IMG/VR virus record: IMGVR_UViG_3300010354_000073
Span: 1-64,000 of that record
Length of the DNA stretch: 64,000 bases
Reading direction: 5' to 3' (one strand)
DNA from: a virus
Translations under genes and position numbers: made by a program
Notes under the pieces: model-generated
What the model was told of the DNA's origin: nothing
The model's input: only the letters and a program-made list of their open reading frames with translations
The model's database searches: none
Shown here: positions 34,125 to 44,159 of the stretch, one piece after another
How the letters are laid out: each line of letters starts with the position of its first letter
Numbering within the stretch: position 1 is the stretch's first letter

Positions 34125-37100
34125 TCAATAAGAAGCTACTGTTCTAATATCTTGAATTTTTGGAGCATATGAAGGATCTATAGATTGCATAACGATTTTA
34201 ATTGCAAAAGAAGAGAATTCAGATAAACCAGAAGCACTATATTTTAATTCTTGATAAGAATCTTGTGTTTCTGTTTGAGACGAAAGAGAATTTGATGGCG
34301 TAGCGATTTCATTAGTATCTGGATTTCCATCAACATTGAAAGCATTCCATCCAATGTCGTCAAAATTTTCCTGTGAAGATGCTGGTTTGAATTTATAATA
34401 AACTTTAATATTATTGATATCCTTTACATTAACAGTTAATCTAGTATCAATAGCAGTTCCAGAAGAATTGATATTTACTTCCTTTGTAACATATTTTGCT
34501 ATGCCTGAACTATTTTTTGATGCAGATTCTGGAACAAAATCTACGCCATTAGTAAATGACATCTCTCCAACTTCATAATATTTTTCCTCTCCAGTAGTGA
34601 TTTCATCGAAGAAAACTAAATCTCCAATTCTAAAAATATCTGGAGATTGGGAAGAAATTGAAGCATTTCTTGAAAACGCACTACCTAAAGTAATTTTACT
34701 GGTGTAATCTCCAGAAATTGGATACTTATCATTTTCAATTATTAATAATTTTGCTTGAGGATCCCAACTGATAATTTTACCACTTATTTTGTTATCGTAT
34801 TTCTTAGTCGTATCACTTGGGTTGAAAGCTACTATGGTAGAACCAACTACAAAACTTAGAGGTCTTAGTGAGACACCACCAGAATTAATAGAGACATTAA
34901 TACCATTTAAATTACCACCTGATATAGATTGTAATCCAAAATACAAACGTTCATCTTGTCTGAATACACCATTATTTGTAACTTTCACTTTTAATACACC
35001 AGATGAATATCCAACAACTTCTCCTTTTGTTCCAGAAGTCAACCCTTCTACTGTTTGATTTAATAAAATAGATGTTGCACCATTACCAGAAATGTTAAGT
35101 TGATATATTGGTAAGAATGACAACACTTGGTATTTCTTACCAAATCTATCTTCTTTTCCCGATGGGGATTCAACTCGATTGGAGGAAAGTTTTACCGAAG
35201 CAACTCTAAGATCAATTACTGGGGACAGATAAGAAGCTGTCGATGAAAGTTCTAATTTATACTGTAAAGAATTGTTTGTGTTATTTAAAATTTGATTTAT
35301 TCTTGATGCTACAACTTTTTGATTTGTGAAAAAGTGTTCTTGATTTAAAAATGTTTTTTCGTAATCAGTTGTTGAATATGAAAGGTAGTTTTGAGTATTA
35401 GAATCTACTGGAATAATATTTGTTGTTTTTACATAAGTATTGATGGAAGTTTTTGGAGCTTGAAGATATGAAATGTGAGCAAAAAGTTTTTCATATTTTC
35501 TGTTGAACGCTGCTAAGGCGGTATCTCCACCGCCAATAGAATTTGCGCTTGCTCTATTTGGACCAACTATATTATAATAATCAAGACCACTGTTAGAAAC
35601 TTTGAATAAAGAAGAATTTAAAACACTAGAAGTAAATCCTCCAACATTAGACAATGATTTAAAGAAAACATACGATTTTCCAGATGATTCAAAACCATGA
35701 TCTCTATGATTAACTTTAACAATTGAATTATTGTTTTTAAATAATGTTGATGTGGCATTTGTATTTGCCAAAGCATAGGTTTGAATTGGATCTGCAAGTA
35801 ATTTCTCGTACCCCAAATTGGAGTTAGTTAGATAAAGATTTGCTGTTCTTGAAATATCAAATTCTGCACGGTATAAAGTAAATTTAATATCTTCAAATAA
35901 ATCTTCTGACCAAACATCAGTGTTTTGTGATTTGTAAACAGAACCAAGTGAAGGTTGTGTAGTAATAGCAATTCCAGTTGCCGTGTCGTTGTCTGTTAAA
36001 CGAGATGCCCATATTCTATAATCTGTAGAATCTGTTTCTACAGCAAATGCATATTCTGTATTATTTTGAAGATAAACTGGATGTTTAAAATTAAACCTTG
36101 TTGGTGTTGTAGATGCGGTAGTTCCAGTCGAATCTGTGGCAATTCCCATCACCACAGCGGGCGTATCTATCTCGATAATAGATTCTATCACAGCACCACT
36201 TGCACCCGTCCCAGAACCCCTCACAGTGACCGCTGGTGGTTCTGTATACCTGCTTCCAGGTAAAGATAGATCTACATTGTATACCTTGCCATTCGAGACA
36301 TCTACGGTCGCAGCAGCAGTGCTTCCTCCTGGCAGTTGAGGACTTTCTATTAATAAAACTGCGCTTTCGTAATTGGAACCAACTGATTTTATTTTTAAAT
36401 CAACAATCTTTCCAGAATCTTTTACGATATTTACAGTAACGGAAGAAGATGTTCCTGCATTATAAGTTTTGACACTAGAAATAGTTAATGATTCATCTTG
36501 AACAAAAGAAACCCCATTGTTATTACTCAAAACTAATGTGTATACCTGATCATTATTTAATGTTACTGAACCAGATGATGTTGCAGAAACAATGACATTA
36601 TTTTTATCAAGAACAGATGCTAGTGGACCATAAGCACCAGATTTAGATCCTCTAATTTCTTCTCCTATCGTCAATGAAATTTGTGAACTTACAGTTACTC
36701 TTATATACGTATTGGGTAAAAGAACCGATTCTGTTCCTGGTATGATATATTTTCCTGGTTTTCCTGTATCAACGTTTGTTAAATAAACTCTAACAGGAAT
36801 ACTAGAACTTTTTTGTTGGAAAAATATATCCATGCCAGTAACAAAAACACCACCCTCATAGTTTTCAATTTTAAAGGTCTGTGAAAGAGGACTTGGTTTT
36901 TCCTTATTACTTGTTACACTATCAACAATTTGAACGCCTTCATTAGCTTTAAAAATTGCTGGTAACGTTGAAACAATTCCAGAAGGATTTTGTGGTAGAG
37001 ATCCTACAGCATAAAATTTAGATTCTGCATAACTTTCTGCTAGGTTAGTATCAATATCTGTGGAACTAGAAGTAAATCTAATTGTTTTAATTCCTGTTGG

Positions 37101-40100
37101 GAATCTAACTTCATCTGAAGTATCATCATAAAGCATAGTATTGATATCTCCAGACCAAGTTGTGTTTTCAATTGGAGCATAACCAGCAGGCATTAAAATG
37201 ATGCCGCTGGCATTGCCGCTACTATCAGTTACAATTGGAGAATTGAAAGAAGATAAAGAATTTCCTGGTATTCCAGTATAAATTGTATCTGGATTTGACC
37301 ATCTATTTACATTGATGTGATCAATAAAGACATAATATCTTGTGGATGGTTTCATCCTAGTTAAATTGTATTTAATTGGAATACTTCTAGTAAAATAAGT
37401 AACTGAAGAAATTACGGAAGTATTTCCAGAAGAATTTACTGAGACCCCTTGAGCTGTTTCGTTGTTTTGCGGACTGATATTTGATACACTAGCAACAGAA
37501 GCTTTTGTAACAGATGAAGATGCAATTTCACTAGTTGTTTGACCAAATGAAGCGATGTTAAAGAATGATCTGCTTGCTCCAACCCAAGTAACAATAAACG
37601 AATTATAGAATGATGCAAAAGCATTCTTTACATCAGATACCGAGTAAATTGTAAATAAATTTGTGTTGTTATCAGAAACTAATGGGGCAATAGATGTATC
37701 ATACCATTGATCTATATTTGGAGAAATATTCAAATCACCCACATATTGAACTAGCACAAAAGGATTTGGATTTAATGTTTTAGAAGCGTTTGGATTTCCT
37801 AATAGTTTTGAACTGCTGAATGGTAATGTAATAACGTCGTTATTCTTCACATATCCAGCATTTGTTCTCTCATCACTTCTGGTAATTACTTCTTGTAAAA
37901 ATAAATTATCTTCTTTAACTTGAGGACGCAATACAGCTTGTTGTGTATCTATAGAGCATCTGTAGTCGATTGAATTTAAATTGCCAATTTTATGTGTTTC
38001 AAAATTATCAACTATAAAACCACTCTTAAATCGATCTAATCCAATTTCATCTTTTATTTGCATATTTAATGCTTGTTGTTCTAAGATGCTTAGAGTAGTA
38101 TAATATTCTAATCTTTCAATTCTTTTTTCTAGTTTTCCAATATCTCTCATTGTATAACGTTTGTTATCAACAGGAGTTACTCTAATATCTTTACTTGTTT
38201 TAGTGAATGCAGGAACAAAAGCATAGCAAAGTGCAATTGCATCATCAATTAAATCTGGTTTTGTAGGACTTAACGAAGAGTTACCTTCTTTAGCAATAAA
38301 TTGACCCTGCTTGTTTAAGAAAATAGCATCAATTCTATCCAGATATTGTGTTTCACTAAAAGATAATGTATAATCTAATGAAGCATCTGTTGCTGGAGTA
38401 GAAGAAAATACTCCACCAGATCCTCTAAAACTTACATATTCTTGATTGGATAATAAGGTTGTGTCTTGGAAACCAGAAACTATTGTGGAATTATCTGCCT
38501 TTGGTCTAAAATCAACAACATCTTTTAATGAGACGTTACCGTAAACAGAAGAATTGAATGATGGTATTTGATCTGCTCCAACACCAGCTTCATGTAAATA
38601 AGAATCTACAGTGCAAAAATCTCCTTGCGAGTGATCAAAATAATCAAATCCGATCACAAGTTGACCAACAGGAGCAGAAAATCCTGGTTTTAAAATTAAT
38701 CTGGATACATCATAATGAGTGTCCCTTTGACCGTCATCAAATGTAAATCTATTAGTAACGTCAGTTCCAGAAATTAAATTGCCATTAGTATCTACAGATG
38801 GTGGATTAGTTGAAGAACCCTCATAAACATAATTTAAACGATACACATCAGAATAAGAGTAAATTTCAACTTCTTCTGTATCATAATCTTGACCTCTTAA
38901 TGGCACCACTTTGTCGCCACCAGAAACTACTACAATACGTTTATTTGATATTGCAGTTTTTAATCTTGGTTTTGCCTTACTAACTTCTATTGTAGCAGAT
39001 AGTTTTAATTTGGGGAAATTTGATGTTATTGCCGCACCGCTATTGTCGGTAAAGAAGTTATTTGGTAAAGTAATTGTAACACTGCCAGCAGTTAAACCAG
39101 CAGTAGAATCTGTTGAAACTTCTGTACTTACATAAGAAGGATTGATATAAAGGATATCTCCGTTTTGTATATTTCTTGCAGATCCTCTATCTAAAATTGT
39201 TATTAAGAAATTGTTCTCATTATAACTTGCAAAACGTTGTGTTCCATATTGAAGTTGCGCTGCAAAAGTAATAAGACCACCATTAGAAGATCCTGTAGTT
39301 ACAAAATCTCTTCTAATGTAATATTTAAATTTGGAATCTGTGGAATCTTTCACTAAAGAATTTACTTGCTTGCTACCTGTTGGGAAAACAAGAGATGAAG
39401 AAGATAGATTTTCTAATGAGGGTCTAATTCTCAATACAGAAGCATTTATAACTGCTGCTGGTAAAGAAGAATCTAAATAAATTCTTGATTTCTTTACTCC
39501 ATCAGGAGATGTTGCGTATTGAACAATTAATTTAATAGTTCTATTTAAAGAATCTGTAAAGATGATAACATCACCTTGTACTAGATCTTTTGATGCATCT
39601 CCTTCAAATGCTGAGCACTCTAAATATTTGTCGCCTTCATTTCCAGAAAAAGTATAATCAGTTACTGATTTTGATTCTGAATACTTAGATCTATTAACAT
39701 CTACATCAGCAGTGAAAGAATACGCACTTCCAGATCCATAAGAAGCATGGAAAGATTTTATATTTTGTGGAGTGTAGGTTAAAACTGTGTTTTTATATAA
39801 AACTGGTATAATTGATGCTGATACTCCTGGAGTGCTACTCGAAGATATAGTTACAATTGGTGGTTGTGAATAACTAGTTTGTACAGAATCTCTATTTTTT
39901 ATAAGGACTTTATAAATGCTGCTTCCTTCTGTAGAAATTTCAATTGAAGACGAATCGTATCTAACACCATCTAATAGTACAACTGGATTTGTGTATCCAT
40001 TCCCTCTCTTCTCAACAATGAAATGTGATACAGTATTTTCATTTGCTATACGTAAAACATTTCCAGATTCATCTGCAATACTTTCGCCAGGGAGGAAAGT

Positions 40101-42239
40101 ACCATACAAAGTATTCACAAATAAAATATTACCAGCAGAATATGAAGTGGTTGAAGAACCTTCTATGACTCCATAAGCACCGCTTGTCAATCCAGTGATA
40201 TACTTACCAGCAGTGAATCTTTGATTTACAAAATTATCTTGTGGGATAACACTATCTAAAAGTAATCTGGTGAAAAATACAGGATTGAAGTAATTAAATC
40301 CAAATGTAGAATTATACGTTGTTGTTCCATCGGTTAGTTTACCTTTGGAAATAACAACATCTGTATTTTGATTGAATCCCTCTCCTCTTTCTATTAAAGA
40401 AAGATTTTTTGGTTTTGTAACTCCAACAACTGGGGTAATTATTTCGTTATAAGAAACAATGTGTCCAAATTTATTGCTATTAGCAAAAGCATCAGATTGT
40501 GATAGAAATATTTCTCTCTGCTTCGAACCACCAACATCATCGTATTCTTTTAAATAAAGATCTAAAATATTTTTCTTGCCGACTACCGTTAGTTCGAGGA
40601 AAAATCTAGTATCGTCAATAGATTTTAATTTAACTTTGGAGAATGAAACTGGAGTTGCTGAATCAACTGTATCTGGAGTTGAACCAGTTCTAGTTTTAAT
40701 AAACCAAATATCATTTAAAATAGTTTGAAAATTAGATTCTGTTACTGATGCTAATGTTGTAGTAGTGTTCGTAACATCAATGTATATCGTTTTTATTGCA
40801 TCATCAATAGCAAAACCAGTTCCTCTTCTAGAAATTGTCTGTTTTAATGCTGTAGTAGCTTCTGTATTATTTGATCCAATTGATCCGTCATTAAATACAG
40901 AGTTTAAAAATACATTTGGATAAGATGTTACGTCAGAACCTTCATCATTTAAAGGAACTGATCCAAATAAATTTGTAATTTTAAATAAAGAAAGACCTTT
41001 TGTTTTTAGTGTAATATTATCTCTGGTTAAAGTATCTTTCGCTTTATTTAAAGTAATATATTTTGTTTCTTTATTTACTATTTCAAATCCTCTAACATAC
41101 GCCTTTCCAGCACCAATGGTAGCAACTAATTTATTAACTGCTTCTTCGGGATCTAAACCATTAACAAGACCATCCGTACCTAGTGGATAAATCCCTAAAT
41201 TATTATCTTTTTGATAAAACTCTCTTATTTCAATTGGGAAATTATCAACAATATAATCTCCAGATTCATCATATGTTCTTCTTGCTAATGTCGTCTCTAG
41301 TAGATTATAATCTGATGGTTTAATTTGTCTTTGAATAACACCAGATTTAACAGATAAAATTTGAATGAAATTTTTATCTGTATCTTCATTATACTCATAT
41401 TTTTGTAATACCAAATCAATTTTTAAACGATGTGCTCCTGGAGCAGATTGATTTGAACTACCAATAGAATTATCATACAGAGAAGAATCTTGTTCTGGAG
41501 TTACAATTTCTTCTAGAATTTTGAAACCAACTTTTGCTGATGGTTCATTATAGTATTTGTCTATTATTAAAAGTTCTTCATTATTTCTAACAAAATAACC
41601 ATTAACAAAATAGATTCCTTCCTGAACCTTAACACCAGAAGCAAATCCCATTGCTCTGCTTTCAACAAAAGAAATTGCTCCTGTATCTGGATTAACAACT
41701 TCTATCGATGTTGGAAGAACACTACCATCAGTACCAACAACAAGAAGGGGTGTATTGATACCCCCTATTACTTCTAAAGTTTCACCTTGTCTAAAAGTTG
41801 ATTCATCTGCAGCATCACCACTAGTGACATAATTTACGTATAAAACATCTGAACTAGATTCAGATGCATATTCTGCTGCTAAAATTGATGCAGTAACACC
41901 AGAAGTTACGCCTTGAACTTTTTGACCAACTAAAGATTTTATATCATATTTTTTGAAAACAATATTACCATCAACATTAACAGCAACCTCAGAAACTGAT
42001 GACAGTTTTACATAATCTAATCTAGTGTTTAGAGATACTTCTCCAGGTACTACTAAATCACCTTGCTTAAACTGATATTTACCATAACTTTCAATCTGAT
42101 TTTGTAAAATAGATTGGATAGAATTTAACTCTCTTGTTTGGATAGAATATCCTGGTCTAAACAAAAGCTTGTAAAAATTCTTGTTAGATTTAAAATCATC
42201 ATTATATGGAGATACACTAAGATTCGTCTGTTGTGGCAT
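34125..42239 (-). CDS. giant baseplate/fibre protein at the gp9-gp10 position (2704 aa)
   Basis: Lies directly after gp8, where T4 has gp9 and gp10. The N-terminus MPQQTNLSVSPYNDDFKSNKNFYKLLFRPGYSIQTRELNSIQSILQNQIE is a conserved phage block (DUF4815-like in my memory). The protein has many beta modules. Near residues 700-850 and 1900-2020 are TGLTSGAYGVIEG and YESAVLLIESPQLPG-type units. Near residue 1310 a helical stretch, IGKLEKRIERLEYYTTLSILEQQALNMQIKDE, is a clear coiled coil and probably a trimer neck. T4 gp10 has only 602 residues. I would call it a baseplate-attached fibre; the gp9/gp10 equivalence is unproven. Confidence 0.78.
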   Translation of the reverse strand: MPQQTNLSVSPYNDDFKSNKNFYKLLFRPGYSIQTRELNSIQSILQNQIESYGKYQFKQGDLVVPGEVSLNTRLDYVKLSSVSEVAVNVDGNIVFKKYDIKSLVGQKVQGVTSGVTASILAAEYASESSSDVLYVNYVTSGDAADESTFRQGETLEVIGGINTPLLVVGTDGSVLPTSIEVVNPDTGAISFVESRAMGFASGVKVQEGIYFVNGYFVRNNEELLIIDKYYNEPSAKVGFKILEEIVTPEQDSSLYDNSIGSSNQSAPGAHRLKIDLVLQKYEYNEDTDKNFIQILSVKSGVIQRQIKPSDYNLLETTLARRTYDESGDYIVDNFPIEIREFYQKDNNLGIYPLGTDGLVNGLDPEEAVNKLVATIGAGKAYVRGFEIVNKETKYITLNKAKDTLTRDNITLKTKGLSLFKITNLFGSVPLNDEGSDVTSYPNVFLNSVFNDGSIGSNNTEATTALKQTISRRGTGFAIDDAIKTIYIDVTNTTTTLASVTESNFQTILNDIWFIKTRTGSTPDTVDSATPVSFSKVKLKSIDDTRFFLELTVVGKKNILDLYLKEYDDVGGSKQREIFLSQSDAFANSNKFGHIVSYNEIITPVVGVTKPKNLSLIERGEGFNQNTDVVISKGKLTDGTTTYNSTFGFNYFNPVFFTRLLLDSVIPQDNFVNQRFTAGKYITGLTSGAYGVIEGSSTTSYSAGNILFVNTLYGTFLPGESIADESGNVLRIANENTVSHFIVEKRGNGYTNPVVLLDGVRYDSSSIEISTEGSSIYKVLIKNRDSVQTSYSQPPIVTISSSSTPGVSASIIPVLYKNTVLTYTPQNIKSFHASYGSGSAYSFTADVDVNRSKYSESKSVTDYTFSGNEGDKYLECSAFEGDASKDLVQGDVIIFTDSLNRTIKLIVQYATSPDGVKKSRIYLDSSLPAAVINASVLRIRPSLENLSSSSLVFPTGSKQVNSLVKDSTDSKFKYYIRRDFVTTGSSNGGLITFAAQLQYGTQRFASYNENNFLITILDRGSARNIQNGDILYINPSYVSTEVSTDSTAGLTAGSVTITLPNNFFTDNSGAAITSNFPKLKLSATIEVSKAKPRLKTAISNKRIVVVSGGDKVVPLRGQDYDTEEVEIYSYSDVYRLNYVYEGSSTNPPSVDTNGNLISGTDVTNRFTFDDGQRDTHYDVSRLILKPGFSAPVGQLVIGFDYFDHSQGDFCTVDSYLHEAGVGADQIPSFNSSVYGNVSLKDVVDFRPKADNSTIVSGFQDTTLLSNQEYVSFRGSGGVFSSTPATDASLDYTLSFSETQYLDRIDAIFLNKQGQFIAKEGNSSLSPTKPDLIDDAIALCYAFVPAFTKTSKDIRVTPVDNKRYTMRDIGKLEKRIERLEYYTTLSILEQQALNMQIKDEIGLDRFKSGFIVDNFETHKIGNLNSIDYRCSIDTQQAVLRPQVKEDNLFLQEVITRSDERTNAGYVKNNDVITLPFSSSKLLGNPNASKTLNPNPFVLVQYVGDLNISPNIDQWYDTSIAPLVSDNNTNLFTIYSVSDVKNAFASFYNSFIVTWVGASRSFFNIASFGQTTSEIASSSVTKASVASVSNISPQNNETAQGVSVNSSGNTSVISSVTYFTRSIPIKYNLTRMKPSTRYYVFIDHINVNRWSNPDTIYTGIPGNSLSSFNSPIVTDSSGNASGIILMPAGYAPIENTTWSGDINTMLYDDTSDEVRFPTGIKTIRFTSSSTDIDTNLAESYAESKFYAVGSLPQNPSGIVSTLPAIFKANEGVQIVDSVTSNKEKPSPLSQTFKIENYEGGVFVTGMDIFFQQKSSSIPVRVYLTNVDTGKPGKYIIPGTESVLLPNTYIRVTVSSQISLTIGEEIRGSKSGAYGPLASVLDKNNVIVSATSSGSVTLNNDQVYTLVLSNNNGVSFVQDESLTISSVKTYNAGTSSSVTVNIVKDSGKIVDLKIKSVGSNYESAVLLIESPQLPGGSTAAATVDVSNGKVYNVDLSLPGSRYTEPPAVTVRGSGTGASGAVIESIIEIDTPAVVMGIATDSTGTTASTTPTRFNFKHPVYLQNNTEYAFAVETDSTDYRIWASRLTDNDTATGIAITTQPSLGSVYKSQNTDVWSEDLFEDIKFTLYRAEFDISRTANLYLTNSNLGYEKLLADPIQTYALANTNATSTLFKNNNSIVKVNHRDHGFESSGKSYVFFKSLSNVGGFTSSVLNSSLFKVSNSGLDYYNIVGPNRASANSIGGGDTALAAFNRKYEKLFAHISYLQAPKTSINTYVKTTNIIPVDSNTQNYLSYSTTDYEKTFLNQEHFFTNQKVVASRINQILNNTNNSLQYKLELSSTASYLSPVIDLRVASVKLSSNRVESPSGKEDRFGKKYQVLSFLPIYQLNISGNGATSILLNQTVEGLTSGTKGEVVGYSSGVLKVKVTNNGVFRQDERLYFGLQSISGGNLNGINVSINSGGVSLRPLSFVVGSTIVAFNPSDTTKKYDNKISGKIISWDPQAKLLIIENDKYPISGDYTSKITLGSAFSRNASISSQSPDIFRIGDLVFFDEITTGEEKYYEVGEMSFTNGVDFVPESASKNSSGIAKYVTKEVNINSSGTAIDTRLTVNVKDINNIKVYYKFKPASSQENFDDIGWNAFNVDGNPDTNEIATPSNSLSSQTETQDSYQELKYSASGLSEFSSFAIKIVMQSIDPSYAPKIQDIRTVASY

Positions 42240-42274
42240 TTTAATCTATTTTGTAATTTTGTTATTATTAAAAA

Positions 42275-44110
42275 TCAGAACTCAATAACTAATTTAATAT
42301 CTTCAATTTGATCTGCTGCTCTTGTAATTAATCTTCTGTTTTCGATGTAAATTACACTGCCACTATTTGGTTGAATTTCTGGAGCAGCTAAACCATTAGC
42401 AAATACAGCACCAAGATAACCAGAAGATGCGTTGTAAGTAGTATTTACAGTTCCTGAAGCGAGAGAAGACGCTCCAGTGACTGCATTTGAACCATTTGAT
42501 TCAAATAATCTTACTACACCATTATCAGTGTGAAGATCTGGGGATTGGATATATTTTAAAACACCGTTTGTAGTGCTTCCCGAATCTAAAGTCCAAGAAA
42601 CAACAGTACCCTTAGCGGTTCCTCCAGTTACAGTTTGACTGATAATTTCATCGGGAGTGTAACCAGCTGTAGCGCCACTAATTTTTAGAGCACGTAATCC
42701 ATTTAAAGTTTCTGCTGTAGCAAATGTAGTTGTTCCAAATTCATATGGATCTTTAATTAATCCAATTCTACGGAAATCATTATCTACTGGAAAATCACCA
42801 GCACTTTCAATCTGAGTTAGACGAATATTTGTCATAACCCTCTTTGCATTCAATTCTTGCTCCATAGAAGAACCATGTCCTCCTAATGGTGACATAATTG
42901 CTTCAACAGAACCAGTTGCAGTAGCACCAACAGTTACTGGACTGGTTAATGCAGAATCTGAGAAAAGACCTCTTGCTGCTGCTCCACTTCCAGTTCCAGT
43001 AATTAAATTAACAAAACCATAACTATAACCAGATCCGTACTGACTTACACTAACACTTGTAATTGAACCAGAAGAAACAATGATTTGAACCTTAGCTCCA
43101 GTTCCGTCTCCAACTACAGGTGCATAGTGAGTACCATTTGGTAAATTAGCTCCAACTGCTTTTACTAAAACGTGAGAAATAGCTCCGTTTGTAGCAAGTG
43201 TTTCCGTAGCAACTCTGGAGGCGTTTGTGCTATCAACAATAGGCATGAAATCTGTTGATAGGAATCTTAGAACATCATCGGTTGGAATTGTGAACAAATA
43301 CTTCCAAACGTAAGTTCCTGATGGTTCAGTATAAATTCCATTTGCTGAATTATATGTACCCTGACCAGCAGATGGGGTTGTTTTTGGTTCGTATGAAGCA
43401 TTTTGTCCAGTTGGATTTGCTGGAGATTCACCATTATATAAGCACTTAAATACTTCGTAATTGTTGTTCATAACATAGAACTTTGCATCAGCAATCGATG
43501 ATGCTCCAGTCGCAGTTTGCTTACCAATCTGTCCACCACCACCTGGAGTAGCAGAATAGTCAGGTTTCCACATGTCAAATTTAGGATTTGCCACTAGATC
43601 CCAATTATATCTTCTAACTACAGATCTTGCATATGAAGATGTAATTCTTTTTGCTGCTATAATATCTTTGTATAAAGATGTGAGTTCTTCTTGGTTATCT
43701 AGAGGAACAGGGGGAACATCTTCGGTAGCGTATCTATATACCCCAGTAACAGCTGTAGCGCCTGTGTCGGAACCACCAAGATAACCTTTTAATGTAGCTC
43801 CTGCAGCAGGAGCAGAGGCGGTAGAAGGACCAACACCATAAAGTAGTAAACTGTTGGGGTAAACTGATCTAACAGTTGCTCTAAACGTCGCTGCTCCGTA
43901 GTTAGCACCAACATATACAGTATCACCAACTGCAAACGCAGTTGAATTTTGACTGTAGATTTCTAAATACGCATCCCAGCGTTGTGGTCTTCCGATAAAG
44001 AAATACATTCTACTTCTGTCGGGACCAGCATCAGTAGTGCCTTCAGTCAATGACTCCAAAAACTGCTGGGCATTAAAAATTCTAAATTTTTCTGAAATTA
44101 TAGCGGCCAT
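42275..44110 (-). CDS. gp8: gp8-like baseplate wedge protein
   Basis: A 611-residue protein positioned right after gp7. The N-terminal block AAIISEKFRIFNAQQFLESLTEG...RMYFFIGRPQRWD and the TSLYKDIIAAKRITSSYARSVVRRYNWDLVANPKFDMWK block (about residues 145-185) mark it as a gp8-type baseplate wedge subunit. T4 gp8 has 334 residues; the extra length comes from insertions such as VGDTVYVGANYGAATFRATVRSV and the 'GSGYSYG...TGTGSGAAARG' module. Wedge subunits assemble with gp7, gp10, gp6 and gp53 around the hub. Overlapping late promoters lie 30-45 bases upstream. Confidence 0.83.
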   Translation of the reverse strand: MAAIISEKFRIFNAQQFLESLTEGTTDAGPDRSRMYFFIGRPQRWDAYLEIYSQNSTAFAVGDTVYVGANYGAATFRATVRSVYPNSLLLYGVGPSTASAPAAGATLKGYLGGSDTGATAVTGVYRYATEDVPPVPLDNQEELTSLYKDIIAAKRITSSYARSVVRRYNWDLVANPKFDMWKPDYSATPGGGGQIGKQTATGASSIADAKFYVMNNNYEVFKCLYNGESPANPTGQNASYEPKTTPSAGQGTYNSANGIYTEPSGTYVWKYLFTIPTDDVLRFLSTDFMPIVDSTNASRVATETLATNGAISHVLVKAVGANLPNGTHYAPVVGDGTGAKVQIIVSSGSITSVSVSQYGSGYSYGFVNLITGTGSGAAARGLFSDSALTSPVTVGATATGSVEAIMSPLGGHGSSMEQELNAKRVMTNIRLTQIESAGDFPVDNDFRRIGLIKDPYEFGTTTFATAETLNGLRALKISGATAGYTPDEIISQTVTGGTAKGTVVSWTLDSGSTTNGVLKYIQSPDLHTDNGVVRLFESNGSNAVTGASSLASGTVNTTYNASSGYLGAVFANGLAAPEIQPNSGSVIYIENRRLITRAADQIEDIKLVIEF

Positions 44111-44142
44111 CTAAAATCTCTGTGGGGGGAATATTTCTGAGT

Positions 44143-44156
44143 TATTTATATTTATA
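44143..44156 (-). promoter_or_regulatory. overlapping double late promoter for gp8
   Basis: The minus-strand sequence TATAAATATAAATA contains two exact TATAAATA cores sharing two bases, 33 bases before gp8. Confidence 0.75.
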
Positions 44157-44159
44157 GTA

